Origin: Opitutia bacterium
GTDB taxonomy: Bacteria > Verrucomicrobiota > Verrucomicrobiia > Opitutales > Opitutaceae
Assembly (NCBI GenBank): GCA_003142955.1
Contig: PLOH01000142.1
Coordinates: 1 to 64,000 of the forward strand
DNA length: 64,000 bases
Direction of reading: 5' to 3'
Shown here: positions 15,547 to 23,580 of the stretch, in pieces
Numbering within the stretch: the stretch's first letter is position 1
How the letters are laid out: every line of letters starts with the position of its first letter
The notes under the pieces: generated by a model
Told to the model about the DNA's origin: nothing
Database searches by the model: none
Seen by the model: the letters and a program-made list of their open reading frames with translations, nothing else
Position numbers and translations under genes: made by a program

Positions 15547-16128
15547 TCAGCGCCAGCTGCGGACGCTCCCGCGGGAATAGCTGTTACGATAGGAAGCGCT
15601 ACGATCGTAGCTCGCGCGGTAAGAGCCCCCATGATCGTAGCCCCTATGGTAATACGAACCATAGCCGGTGCCAATGGGCGCCGACCAAAGCCAGGGATAG
15701 TAGGCGGAATCGTAGGCGTACGCCGGCGCTTCGTAAACCACAGTCGGCGAAGCAGGGACAACGACCGGAATTACCTGGGGCGACGCTGGCAACGGCGGAA
15801 CAAATTGGACCGTGGCTGCGGGTGAGGGGGGGAGCCCCACGGCGGGGGGAAGCTGGTAGCAAAGGGTCGTAATCCTTCCATCGTTGTACTTGTAGACAAC
15901 GGTCACCTGGCCGCTGGTCAGGAAGATCTGCCTGATTGCAACGCCTTGGGATTCCGCGGCATTGGCGATGGCGGCGACAGACGGGAGTTGCTGAACGCGG
16001 ACGATTTGGTCTGGCGTCGGATTGATCTCAGGGACCAGTAATGCGGCTGAGCCACCCACGCCGGCGGCTTGGGCGATTGCGGTCCTGGCGACGAGGACAA
16101 TTGCGGCGAAAATCAGGTTGGTTTTCAT
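15547..16128 (-). CDS. Hypothetical exported Pro/Tyr-rich protein
   Basis: A 193-residue protein starting at 16128 with a signal peptide (MKTNLIFAAIVLVARTAIA, then QA). The middle ~70 residues (VQQLPSVAAIANAAESQGVA to TTLCYQLPP) may form a compact domain; after that comes a Pro/Val-rich stretch (PPSPAATVQFVPPLPASPQV) and a C-terminus extremely rich in Tyr, Ser, Gly and Arg (HRGYDHGGSYRASYDRSASY). The tail suggests an extracytoplasmic, perhaps surface-adhering or self-assembling protein. The start was chosen for the signal peptide; 25 upstream codons are unlikely. No family recognised. Confidence 0.7.
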   Translation of the reverse strand: MKTNLIFAAIVLVARTAIAQAAGVGGSAALLVPEINPTPDQIVRVQQLPSVAAIANAAESQGVAIRQIFLTSGQVTVVYKYNDGRITTLCYQLPPAVGLPPSPAATVQFVPPLPASPQVIPVVVPASPTVVYEAPAYAYDSAYYPWLWSAPIGTGYGSYYHRGYDHGGSYRASYDRSASYRNSYSRGSVRSWR

Positions 16129-16439
16129 GGAGCTTAAGGGCACCGCGAGATTAGCTGAGCAGGACAACAGCACTGTTGTTTCCCGCAGGTAAACATGTCG
16201 CACGAAGGCCCGGTGGTCAACACCGCCTAAGACGTTGATTGGCGACTAAGGTTGCCTCCGTCTTTGCCGGGGTTCACGTTTCACCAGTTCATTTTCTTCC
16301 GTGTCCTCGCTCCTGATCATAGAACTCGCGGTCTCGTTGAGCCCGACCATCAAAGGGTTGCGGTCCCCTCTGGAAGGGCGGCATGCATTAGTTGGGTGGA
16401 GCCGGCCGCAGATTCCCGGCAGAGCAGGCTTGTCCACTT
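16129..16439. other. Intergenic region, nothing recognised
   Basis: 311 bases between a minus-strand exported protein and a plus-strand small gene. Upstream control regions for both must be here. No repeat, RNA or gene was recognised. Confidence 0.4.
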
Positions 16440-16670
16440 ATGCGTGCCGATAATGGAGAGGAATATCTGTCGCAAGGACGGTTGGCGGTGGAGGAGGCGG
16501 AGCGCATTTTGCCGCGCTTGGAGAGGGGAAAGATCCGATTTCAAATTGAGACGTTTCTCCCCAAGCCGCGCTCAACAAAGTTTGGGCCCGTTGATCGGAT
16601 CGCGCTCTTCATTCACCCAGATGACGTTGAAGCCTGGCGGAGAATCAGGAATGAATATTCCCCTGTCTAG
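16440..16670 (+). CDS. Small hypothetical protein upstream of fmt
   Basis: A 76-residue soluble protein (MRADNGEEYLSQGRLAVEEA, ending FIHPDDVEAWRRIRNEYSPV). Its stop is immediately followed by the ATG of fmt with no gap, so the two are translationally linked. No family recognised; the dense charged and aromatic composition and the tight coupling argue that it is real. Confidence 0.7.
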   Translation: MRADNGEEYLSQGRLAVEEAERILPRLERGKIRFQIETFLPKPRSTKFGPVDRIALFIHPDDVEAWRRIRNEYSPV

Positions 16671-17705
16671 ATGAAACAGGACCAGACGACCATACCGCTC
16701 AAAATTGTTTTTATGGGATCGGATCCCATCGCTTTGCCGCTCCTTGATTGGCTGGCGGGGGAGGGCGGTGCGCTGGCATCCATCGCCGCAGTGGTCACCC
16801 AGCCCGACCGGCCAGCCGGCCGCGGCCAGAAGACCGGGGCTGGGCCAGTCAAACAATGGGCGGTTGCGCACGGCGTGCCCGTTCGGCAACCGGAGAGGCG
16901 GTCGGCCGACGAACGCGACTGGCTGGCGGCCCAGCAGGCAGACGTGGCGCTGGTGCTGGCGTACGGGCACATCCTCCAGGACGACTTCATCGTCACGCCG
17001 CGCCTGGGCACGCTCAATCTGCACGCGTCGATTCTGCCCCGGTACCGCGGCGCCTCGCCCATTCAGACGGCGATTGCGCAAGGCGAACCGGAAACGGGGA
17101 TCACACTGATGCGCATCGTGCGGAAGCTCGATGCCGGACCGGTCGCCGATCAAGCGCGCGTGCCCATCGCGCCGCTCGACACGGCGCGCGAAGTCGAAAG
17201 CAAGCTCGCGGCCGCGTGCGGGCCGCTGCTGGCTCGCGCGCTGCCCCGGCTCCGGGACGGGGCGCTGGTGTTCACGCCCCAAGATGAGGCGCGGGCTACC
17301 TACTGCCGACGGCTCGTGAAGGAGGATGGGAGGCTCGATTTCGCCGGGTCCGCGCAGGCTCTGGCCGCGCGAATCAACGGTCTCTTTCCCTGGCCCGGTT
17401 GCGTCGTGGAGATTGGCGGCGTGCCGGTGAAGCTCGGGCTCGCGGACCTAGCCGGCGGGTGCGACCAGGGCTCCCTTAGCCGGCCGGCCGGCGAGGTGCT
17501 GGGCGCCGACGGCGACGGATTGCTGGTCGCGACGGGTGGCGGAGTCCTCCGCATGCGCAAACTGCAGCGGCCCGGCGGGCGCATGTTGTCCGCGGCGGAA
17601 TTTCTGCGCGGATTTGCGGTCGCTCCCGGCACGCGCTTGCCGTCGGCGCCGGTGACGCCGCTGGTCTCGAATCAGCCTTTCCCGCGGGTTTTGGGCGGCG
17701 CGTAG
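16671..17705 (+). CDS. fmt: Methionyl-tRNA formyltransferase
   Basis: A 344-residue enzyme that formylates initiator Met-tRNA using 10-formyl-tetrahydrofolate. N-terminal Rossmann start (IVFMGSDPIALPLLDWL), the substrate loop VTQPDRPAGRGQ, the folate-enzyme signature LNLHASILPRYRGASPIQ (catalytic Asn/His region), and the C-terminal tRNA-binding domain around QALAARINGLFPWPG are all present. The C-terminus is some 25 residues longer than typical (310-320). Starts directly after the small upstream gene. Folate supply in the window comes from folD at 37.9-38.8 kb. Confidence 0.95.
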   Translation: MKQDQTTIPLKIVFMGSDPIALPLLDWLAGEGGALASIAAVVTQPDRPAGRGQKTGAGPVKQWAVAHGVPVRQPERRSADERDWLAAQQADVALVLAYGHILQDDFIVTPRLGTLNLHASILPRYRGASPIQTAIAQGEPETGITLMRIVRKLDAGPVADQARVPIAPLDTAREVESKLAAACGPLLARALPRLRDGALVFTPQDEARATYCRRLVKEDGRLDFAGSAQALAARINGLFPWPGCVVEIGGVPVKLGLADLAGGCDQGSLSRPAGEVLGADGDGLLVATGGGVLRMRKLQRPGGRMLSAAEFLRGFAVAPGTRLPSAPVTPLVSNQPFPRVLGGA

Positions 17706-17799
17706 GCGGGCTCGGCGAGTGGATTTGACTGCGAGAGACGCGAACCACACGAAACCTGCATGATGGGAATGTTTTGACCTGAAGGTGCCGGCTCCTTCT

Positions 17800-17829
17800 G
17801 GGGGGCGTCCGCCGGCGCGGAGACCCCTC
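17800..17829 (+). terminator. Possible terminator hairpin after fmt
   Basis: A GGGGGCG-TCCGC / GCGGA-GACCCCT stem with a 4-base loop. The following T-run is not adjacent (a TTTTT at ~17846), so function as an intrinsic terminator is uncertain. Confidence 0.3.
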
Positions 17830-17878
17830 CCGGCTTTCGCTTGTTTTTACGGGCATTTTTTCCAATGCTGGCGCGCAT

Positions 17879-18469
17879 ATGCCGCATCACACTTGTTTTC
17901 GCTGTGTTGCCGGGTTGGTCGCCGCGGTCATTCTCACTTCCCTTCGGCTTTTGGCGCAGGGCAGTTCGCCGGCATTCGAGGTCGCCAGTCTCCACGAAGA
18001 CGTCCGCCTGCTCAGCCAGCGGGTGAACGAGCTCAGTCTCCACGTTGAGCAGCTCGAGCGGGCGAACAATGAACTGCAATCAAGGTCCAGCCAGACCTAC
18101 GTCACCCTCGCCCAGTTGAATGAAGCCCTGGCGGATCTTCAGAAGACCCTGCAGGCGGCGATGCGGGATCAGCGCCGCGAAACGCTCCAGGTGGTGAGCG
18201 GACAGATGGAGAAACTGGCGAACGAGACCCAGGCGGCGATCAATGCGCTGGCCAAAGGCGCCGTCCTCCGGCCCGCGGTCAGCACCCCCGCGTTCGCCGA
18301 CGACTATCCCAAGGAAGGCGCCACCTACACGGTGCAGCGGGGCGACACGCTTTCCAGCATCGCGCACAAGACGAATGCCCGGATCCAGGACATCATCAAC
18401 GCCAACAAGATTGCCGATCCCACCCGGCTGCAGGCCGGGCAGACGCTGTTTATTCCGCAGCAGAAATAA
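17879..18469 (+). CDS. Exported coiled-coil protein with C-terminal LysM domain
   Basis: A 196-residue protein. Residues ~8-27 are a hydrophobic signal or anchor (VAGLVAAVILTSLRLLA), residues ~35-115 a long coiled coil (VASLHEDVRLLSQRVNEL and onward), and residues ~148-194 a LysM peptidoglycan-binding domain (TYTVQRGDTLSSIAHKTN, then IINANKIADPTRLQAGQTLF). It is expected to sit in the periplasm bound to peptidoglycan, perhaps as a division or cell-wall scaffold. It is 8 bases upstream of parB, so the two are likely co-transcribed. Confidence 0.88.
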   Translation: MPHHTCFRCVAGLVAAVILTSLRLLAQGSSPAFEVASLHEDVRLLSQRVNELSLHVEQLERANNELQSRSSQTYVTLAQLNEALADLQKTLQAAMRDQRRETLQVVSGQMEKLANETQAAINALAKGAVLRPAVSTPAFADDYPKEGATYTVQRGDTLSSIAHKTNARIQDIINANKIADPTRLQAGQTLFIPQQK

Positions 18470-18477
18470 CCACCCCC

Positions 18478-19407
18478 ATGGCATTACCTAAATCCAGGCT
18501 TGGACGCGGTCTCGGAGCATTGATCGCCAGCGGCACCCCCGCGGCGCCGAAAATCGAAACGAAGGCGGCGGCCAGTCCGGCCGCCACCCCGCTGTTGGCC
18601 GCCGCGCCGGCGGCGCCCGGTTTCCAGGAGGTGCCGGTGCATCTGGTGGAGCCGAGTCCGTATCAGCCGCGGAAGGACATTCATCCCGAGCAACTGAAGG
18701 AACTCGCCGAAAGCATCCGGGCGGAGGGGCTGCTCCAGCCGATCGTGGTGCGCAAGGTGGGCGCGAAATTCCAGCTGATCGCCGGCGAACGTCGCTGGCG
18801 CGCCTTCCAGTCGTTGAAGCTCAAGACCATCCCGGCGCGCATCCTGGAGGCCAGCAACGCCTCCTCCGCCGCGCTTACGCTGATCGAGAATCTGCAGCGC
18901 GAGGGGCTGAATCCGATTGAAGAGGCGTATGGCTATGCGAGCCTGATCCGGGATTTCGATCTCACCCAGGAGCAGACGTCCGAACGGGTGGGCAAGGGCC
19001 GGGCCACGGTGGCCAATTCGCTCCGGCTGCTTTCCCTCGACGCCGAGATTCAGGGCTATCTGGCCAAGGGCCTGCTCAGTGCGGGCCACGCCAAGGTGTT
19101 GCTCGGGCTGGAGGAGGCCTTGCGGCGCGCGATCCTGGCCCGCCGGGTGATCGAAGAAGGCCTGAGTGTGCGCGTGCTGGAGAAGATCGCGAAGAGCCAC
19201 CCGGCTTCTCCCGCCGGCCAGGGCAAGGGGCGGGCGGTGCCTCCGGCCGAGGCCGCCGCTGTGGCGGATATTCAGAAGCGCCTGACGACGCACCTCGGCG
19301 CGCGCGTTTCCCTCCAACACACGCCGAAGCGCGGCCGCATCGTCATCGAATACGCCGGCAACAACGATCTGCAGCGGATTCTGGATAAAATCGGACTGCA
19401 GGCATAA
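18478..19407 (+). CDS. parB: ParB/Spo0J-family chromosome partitioning protein
   Basis: A 309-residue CTP-dependent DNA clamp that loads at parS sites to segregate chromosomes. The N-terminus SRLGRGLGALI is the ParA-interacting peptide; QPRKDIHPEQLKELAESI and LIAGERRWRAFQSL form the ParB nuclease-like/CTPase core; LTQEQTSERVGKGRATVANS is the helix-turn-helix; the C-terminal ~50 residues would form the dimer domain. An alanine/proline-rich linker follows the N-terminus. No parA gene is next to it: the upstream neighbour is the LysM protein, the downstream one a SulP transporter. Confidence 0.95.
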   Translation: MALPKSRLGRGLGALIASGTPAAPKIETKAAASPAATPLLAAAPAAPGFQEVPVHLVEPSPYQPRKDIHPEQLKELAESIRAEGLLQPIVVRKVGAKFQLIAGERRWRAFQSLKLKTIPARILEASNASSAALTLIENLQREGLNPIEEAYGYASLIRDFDLTQEQTSERVGKGRATVANSLRLLSLDAEIQGYLAKGLLSAGHAKVLLGLEEALRRAILARRVIEEGLSVRVLEKIAKSHPASPAGQGKGRAVPPAEAAAVADIQKRLTTHLGARVSLQHTPKRGRIVIEYAGNNDLQRILDKIGLQA

Positions 19408-19423
19408 TATTGTCGATGCCTGC

Positions 19424-21325
19424 ATGAGTGTCGCGGAAACTGTCAGAGAAACGATATCGGACGCCCAGGCGCTGCGGGCCAAGATGTTCCGGGTGAGCTT
19501 CCCCTTTGTCGGGGAGTTCCGGAACTATAGTTGGAAGCGATTCCGCGCTGATCTGGTTGCCGGGGCGACGCTGACCCTCGTCTCCGTTCCCCAGGCCATT
19601 GGCTTTGCCCTGATCCTGGGGCTGCCGCCGATGCCCGTGATCATTTCGGTCGTGGTCGGCGGGTTCTTCAGCGCACTCTTCTTCTCTTCGCACTATCACG
19701 TGTTTGGCCCGACGACGTCGGTCTGCCTGATCACCGCGGCCACGATCACGAGCAATGCCAACCTCGGCCTCCATCCGCTGGCGCTGGCGGCCTTCCTGGC
19801 GTTTCTGATCGGCCTCACGCAGTTCCTGGCGGGCCTGTTCAATTTCGGTGAGGTGACCAAGTTCATTTCGCGTTCCGTCGTGGTCGGGTACACGACTGCG
19901 ATCGGCCTCCTCCTCATCGCAAGCCAAGGTCCCAATTTCATGGGCTTTCATGTGCCGGCCGGGGAGAGCTTCCTGACGGTGCTGACGAAGGTAGTGCAGG
20001 CGGTCAGCGACGACGCCTTCTCCTGGTGGGCGATTGGCATCGGGTTGTCGACCCTCGCGATTTTTGAGGGGATCAAACGCTGGCGCGGGTCGTGGCCGGA
20101 GGCGCTCATCGGGCTGGGCGTTCTGGGCGTCGCCGCCAAGGGTTTCGCCTACTTCGTCGCCCGCGACCACATTTTCGGGCTCGCGGCCGTGCCGTTCAAG
20201 ATGGTGCAGGATGAAGGGGCGCTGATGGCGGTGATTCCCAGGCTGGAATGGTTGCCGTCGCTGGCGACGCAGTGGACGGTGGTGCCGCAACTGGCCAGCA
20301 CCGTGATCGCGATCGCCATCATCGGGATGCTGGAGGCCACCGCGATTACCAAGTCGTTGGCGGCCAAGAGCGGCCAGCCGCTCGAACCCAACCAGGAACT
20401 CCTGGGCATGGGCGTCGGGAACATGGCGTGCGGGCTCTTCGGAGTAACCCCCGGCTCCTCCTCCTTCACCCGATCGGCGGTGAACTACCAGAGCGGTGCA
20501 ACCTCACAGCTATCCTCGATGCTCAGCAGCGTGGTGGTGTTGTTGATCCTGTTCCTGGTCACGCCGGTCTTCAACTACATCCCGGTCGCCGCCCTTGCCG
20601 CCCACTTGATGCGCGTCGGCCTGCGCCTGATCAACAAACCGCAGATCCGGGTGTCCCTGCGCTCCACGCGGTCCGACGCCGTGGTGTTTGCCGTCACCCT
20701 GGGCGCGGCGCTCTTCTTCAGACTCGAGACTGCCATCTATGTGGGCATCGGTGTGGCGCTGGTGCTGTTTTTGCAGAAAACCAGCACCCCGTCCCTCGTC
20801 GAATATGCTTTCAACGAGAGCGGCCAGCTCGCGGAGTTGCAGGATCCTTCCGCGCGGGCCAACCCACAGATCTCGATCATCCACGTCGAGGGCGAACTGT
20901 ACTTCGGCGCCGCCGACCTGTTCCAGGAGGAGATCCGGCGCCTGTCGGAGGACGCCCACATCCGGGTTTTCATCCTGCGCATGAAGAATGCCCGCCACCT
21001 CGACGCCTCGACGGTCATGGCCATGGAGAATCTGCATGACTACCTGCACGACAGTGGCCGCCACATGCTCATCAGCGGCTGCAACGCCGATGTGATGAGC
21101 GTCCTGAGGAACAGCGGAGCGTTGGCGCAGATTGGTTCCGAAAATGTGTTTCCCGCGGAAACCAATCTCACGATGAGCACGAAGCGGGCCTTGAAGCGTG
21201 CCACCGAGCTTTTGCACACCCGCAAAGCCGACGTGCGCCTGTTTTACAGCAAGAAACAGGAAAAAGCGTCCGATGTGCCGATGTCCCCGAACGAACGGTC
21301 GTCGCCGGATGACTACGCGATCTGA
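19424..21325 (+). CDS. SulP-family anion transporter with STAS domain
   Basis: A 633-residue SLC26/SulP permease for sulfate, bicarbonate or another anion in the inner membrane. The N-terminal membrane domain (~residues 25-460, about 10-14 helices) carries the SulP features FRADLVAGATLTLVSVPQAI and TITSNANLG; the C-terminal ~120 residues form a cytoplasmic STAS domain (SIIHVEGELYFGAADLF, then HLDASTVMAMENLHDYL), followed by a ~45-residue tail. Starts 16 bases after parB. Substrate cannot be decided from sequence. Confidence 0.92.
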   Translation: MSVAETVRETISDAQALRAKMFRVSFPFVGEFRNYSWKRFRADLVAGATLTLVSVPQAIGFALILGLPPMPVIISVVVGGFFSALFFSSHYHVFGPTTSVCLITAATITSNANLGLHPLALAAFLAFLIGLTQFLAGLFNFGEVTKFISRSVVVGYTTAIGLLLIASQGPNFMGFHVPAGESFLTVLTKVVQAVSDDAFSWWAIGIGLSTLAIFEGIKRWRGSWPEALIGLGVLGVAAKGFAYFVARDHIFGLAAVPFKMVQDEGALMAVIPRLEWLPSLATQWTVVPQLASTVIAIAIIGMLEATAITKSLAAKSGQPLEPNQELLGMGVGNMACGLFGVTPGSSSFTRSAVNYQSGATSQLSSMLSSVVVLLILFLVTPVFNYIPVAALAAHLMRVGLRLINKPQIRVSLRSTRSDAVVFAVTLGAALFFRLETAIYVGIGVALVLFLQKTSTPSLVEYAFNESGQLAELQDPSARANPQISIIHVEGELYFGAADLFQEEIRRLSEDAHIRVFILRMKNARHLDASTVMAMENLHDYLHDSGRHMLISGCNADVMSVLRNSGALAQIGSENVFPAETNLTMSTKRALKRATELLHTRKADVRLFYSKKQEKASDVPMSPNERSSPDDYAI

Positions 21326-21472
21326 TGGGGCGCCGCCTGCCGCTGCGTGCTTCTGGCGTCGCCGGGCGGCTGGACATCGGCGAGAGTTCTGTCATCTGAC
21401 CTCTGGTTCCGGGCCGTCCGTCCCCTGACGTCCGGCACGGGTATTCTGATCTGAATCCTGGCTCCTTTCTCC

Positions 21473-22000
21473 GTGCTCTACGGTCATCTCTCCGGTCCTG
21501 ATGTGTACGCTCATCTGCTGGCCGCTCCGGCGTGGAGGCTGGCCTTCGACTGGCTGAAGCAGGCAACCGCCGCGACGCCGGCAGGCATCCAGGAACTGCA
21601 GGGCGATCAGGTCTACGTGAATGTCCATGGCTACGAAACGCTGCCACCCGCCCAATGTCGGCTCGAGAGCCACCGGCGCTACGTCGATCTCCAGTACTGC
21701 ATCTCAGGCGGCGAGATGATCGATTGGTGGCTGGCGTCCGAATTGGAGCCGGACGGCGACTACGATGCAGAAAAGGATGCCCTTTTCTACCGGTCACCGA
21801 CTCCCCGCGTCCCGGAAAGCCGGCGATCCGATTCTCCGGTTCCCCGCTACTCCGCCCTGCCGACGACCACCCTGCGGATGTCGCCCGGGAGTTTTGCGAT
21901 CTTCCACCCATCGGATGCCCATCGACCGAAAGTTCAGGACGGGGCCAATTCCAGGGTCTTCAAGCTGGTGATCAAGATCGATCGGACGCTCGTCGGTTGA
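21473..22000 (+). CDS. YhcH/YjgK/YiaL-family protein
   Basis: A 175-residue cytoplasmic beta-sandwich protein of the family that includes NanQ-type sugar anomerase relatives. Family motifs are visible: VYVNVHGYETLPPAQCRLES, HRRYVDLQYCISGGEMIDW and the C-terminal SPGSFAIFHPSDAHRPKV with metal-binding His. The start is a GTG at 21473. It contains an extra Pro/Arg/Ser-rich stretch of about 22 residues (SPTPRVPESRRSDSPVPR) between DALFY and ALPTTTLRM, absent from usual family members (about 150 residues). Confidence 0.85.
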   Translation: MLYGHLSGPDVYAHLLAAPAWRLAFDWLKQATAATPAGIQELQGDQVYVNVHGYETLPPAQCRLESHRRYVDLQYCISGGEMIDWWLASELEPDGDYDAEKDALFYRSPTPRVPESRRSDSPVPRYSALPTTTLRMSPGSFAIFHPSDAHRPKVQDGANSRVFKLVIKIDRTLVG

Positions 22001-22090
22001 TGGTAGACCGGCCAAGCCGAGCCGATGAAGTCGAGGTAGAGCGGCTTGGTCCCAAGACGCTTTGGGCGCGTGGAGAACTACCAAATCTCG

Positions 22091-22217
22091 CTAGAGGTTG
22101 TCCGAAAACTGCCGGGATTTGGAGGGCGGCGCGCTGTCGCCGCCCAATTCCCGAGCGGCGCTGACGGCGCAGCGCCCTCCATCGCAAAGCGCAACGGAGT
22201 TTCCGGATAGCCTCTAG
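22091..22217 (+). repeat. MITE-like element, copy C (127 bp, best preserved ends)
   Basis: Terminal inverted repeats of 20 bp match at 17 positions: CTAGAGGTTGTCCGAAAACT at the left, and the complement of the right end reads CTAGAGGCTATCCGGAAACT. Inside are GGGATTTGGAGGGCGGCGCG, a long GC stem around an AATTCCC-type loop, and GCGCAACGGAG. It is non-coding. The clean terminal repeats define the element's limits. Confidence 0.85.
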
Positions 22218-22393
22218 GGTTCGGAGCGCGTTGGGGACAACGCGCGCCACCTGAGCGGGGCGACATTAGGTGCGCTCTCCACCGGTTGTCGGAGACAACG
22301 CAGAGCAAGGCGAAGCGCAACTGCATGAGTCTGGCCCCGGCCGGGCCTGACTCCGGCCGCCACCGGTCCGCGTATCTTGTCATTACCTTTGTG

Positions 22394-22429
22394 ATTAGCA
22401 CTGACAATGGATGCGCATTGTCGGCTAAT
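22394..22429. promoter_or_regulatory. Palindrome, candidate operator upstream of actA
   Basis: ATTAGCACTGACAATG and CATTGTCGGCTAAT face each other around GATGCG: an interrupted palindrome with 6+8 matched bases per side, about 330 bases before actA in otherwise unstructured sequence. It could bind a dimeric regulator of the respiratory genes or belong to an unrecognised element. Confidence 0.35.
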
Positions 22430-22759
22430 GATTCCGTGCCCCGTCTGGCATCCGGGCAAAATATGGTTTACATCCCGGAAGCCATTACGCTTCTTCTTTT
22501 TCCACCCTTGATCCCGTCGACCTGACGAACCCGTGAACCCGCACTGTTCGCGCAAATCATTCCTGGCCAGATTAGCCGGTCTTGTTGGCGCCGTCGCTCT
22601 CGCGCCGAGCGGGCGAGCCCGTTTCGCGGCCCGCTCGCGGGCGGCTCGATCCGGTGTGTCCAGGCCGTTGGCCCTCCGGCCTGAGCCGCGTGCCGTACCC
22701 CGCCGCACGGATTCGCCCTAACCTGCTTCTGCCGTTTTTCACCGGAGACGCCCTGGCCC

Positions 22760-23413
22760 ATGTCACACGTTTTCTCGAAGCGGTCCAATTCGCTCCCGCT
22801 CCAGCTTGTTCTCTATCTCTTCGTCCTGGGTGGAACGGTCACGGCAGCCGTCACTTATTACTGTACCCCGAAGTACCTGCGGGTCGGCTATGCGCCGGTC
22901 CAGCCGGTGCCTTACGATCACAGCTTGCACGCCGGCCAGCTCGGGCTCGACTGCCGCTATTGCCACAGCAATGTCGACCAGTCGGGCTTTGCCAATCTTC
23001 CGACTTCGCAGACGTGCATGAACTGCCATAAACTGGTGAAGCCCCAAAGTCCGCTGCTGGCCGTGGTGCGCGCGAGCTTCGAAAGTGGCGCCCCCGTGCC
23101 GTGGGTCCAGGTGCACAAGGCGCCGGATTACGTCTACTTCAACCATGCGATTCACGTGAACCGCGGCGTCAGCTGCGTCGAATGCCATGGCCGGATCGAC
23201 CAGATGACGGTGGTCACCCATGCGAAGTCATTGAGCATGAAGTTCTGTCTCGACTGTCACCGCGCGCCGGCGCAGTTCCTGCGCGCACCGCAGGACCTTT
23301 ACCACCTGGCCGCGTCAACTCTCGCCGAGCAGGGCCGGACGGCCGACGCCGCGCGGTTCATCCAGCAGGCCAAGATCAAGCCACCGCAGAGCTGCTCCGG
23401 ATGCCACCGCTAG
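22760..23413 (+). CDS. actA: Alternative complex III pentahaem cytochrome c subunit ActA
   Basis: A 217-residue periplasmic cytochrome anchored by one N-terminal helix (LQLVLYLFVLGGTVTAAV). Five CxxCH haem motifs are visible: CRYCH (from Cys65), CMNCH (86), CVECH (139), CLDCH (163) and CSGCH (212, at the very end). This is the pentahaem electron-entry/exit subunit of the Act (MFIcc) complex, which oxidises menaquinol and reduces cytochrome c. It heads the act gene block; all following genes to 34676 are on the same strand in the canonical actABCDEF order. Confidence 0.95.
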   Translation: MSHVFSKRSNSLPLQLVLYLFVLGGTVTAAVTYYCTPKYLRVGYAPVQPVPYDHSLHAGQLGLDCRYCHSNVDQSGFANLPTSQTCMNCHKLVKPQSPLLAVVRASFESGAPVPWVQVHKAPDYVYFNHAIHVNRGVSCVECHGRIDQMTVVTHAKSLSMKFCLDCHRAPAQFLRAPQDLYHLAASTLAEQGRTADAARFIQQAKIKPPQSCSGCHR

Positions 23414-23417
23414 ACCA

Positions 23418-23512
23418 GAAACTCCAAATCCCAAACTCCAAGTTTCAAGTACCAAGTCCCAGGATCCAAACGCCAGATTCCAAGGGCCAAACGCCAAACT
23501 CCAATCGCCATT
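23418..23512. repeat. Low-complexity near-tandem CCAAA-type array
   Basis: Between actA and actB: about eight degenerate units of 10-12 bases of the form (A/T)(C)CAAA(C/T)(G/T)CCA(A/G), e.g. CTCCAAATCCCAAACTCCAA. Similar but shorter arrays occur at 28510-28560 and around 31795. It is not coding. Confidence 0.7.
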
Positions 23513-23580
23513 GCACGAAGTACCTGCAGCCAGCACTCAACTCCTGACTCCTCGCTGCTAGCTCCTTTCTCCTCTTCCTG

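Larger units (their letters stand above)
22001..22759. other. Long intergenic region upstream of the respiratory operon
   Basis: 759 bases holding MITE-like copy C (22091-22217) and a palindrome (22394-22429). Several short open frames exist on both strands, but none shows domain-like sequence or a ribosome site. The promoter of the act/cbb3 genes should lie here. Confidence 0.55.

Noticed and set aside
22218..22758. Short open frames in the actA leader
   Set aside because: None has a ribosome site plus coherent protein composition; they look like chance frames in GC-rich DNA.
23418..23512. CCAAA-type array as a CRISPR or satellite
   Set aside because: Units are degenerate and unevenly sized with no spacers; better described as low-complexity sequence.
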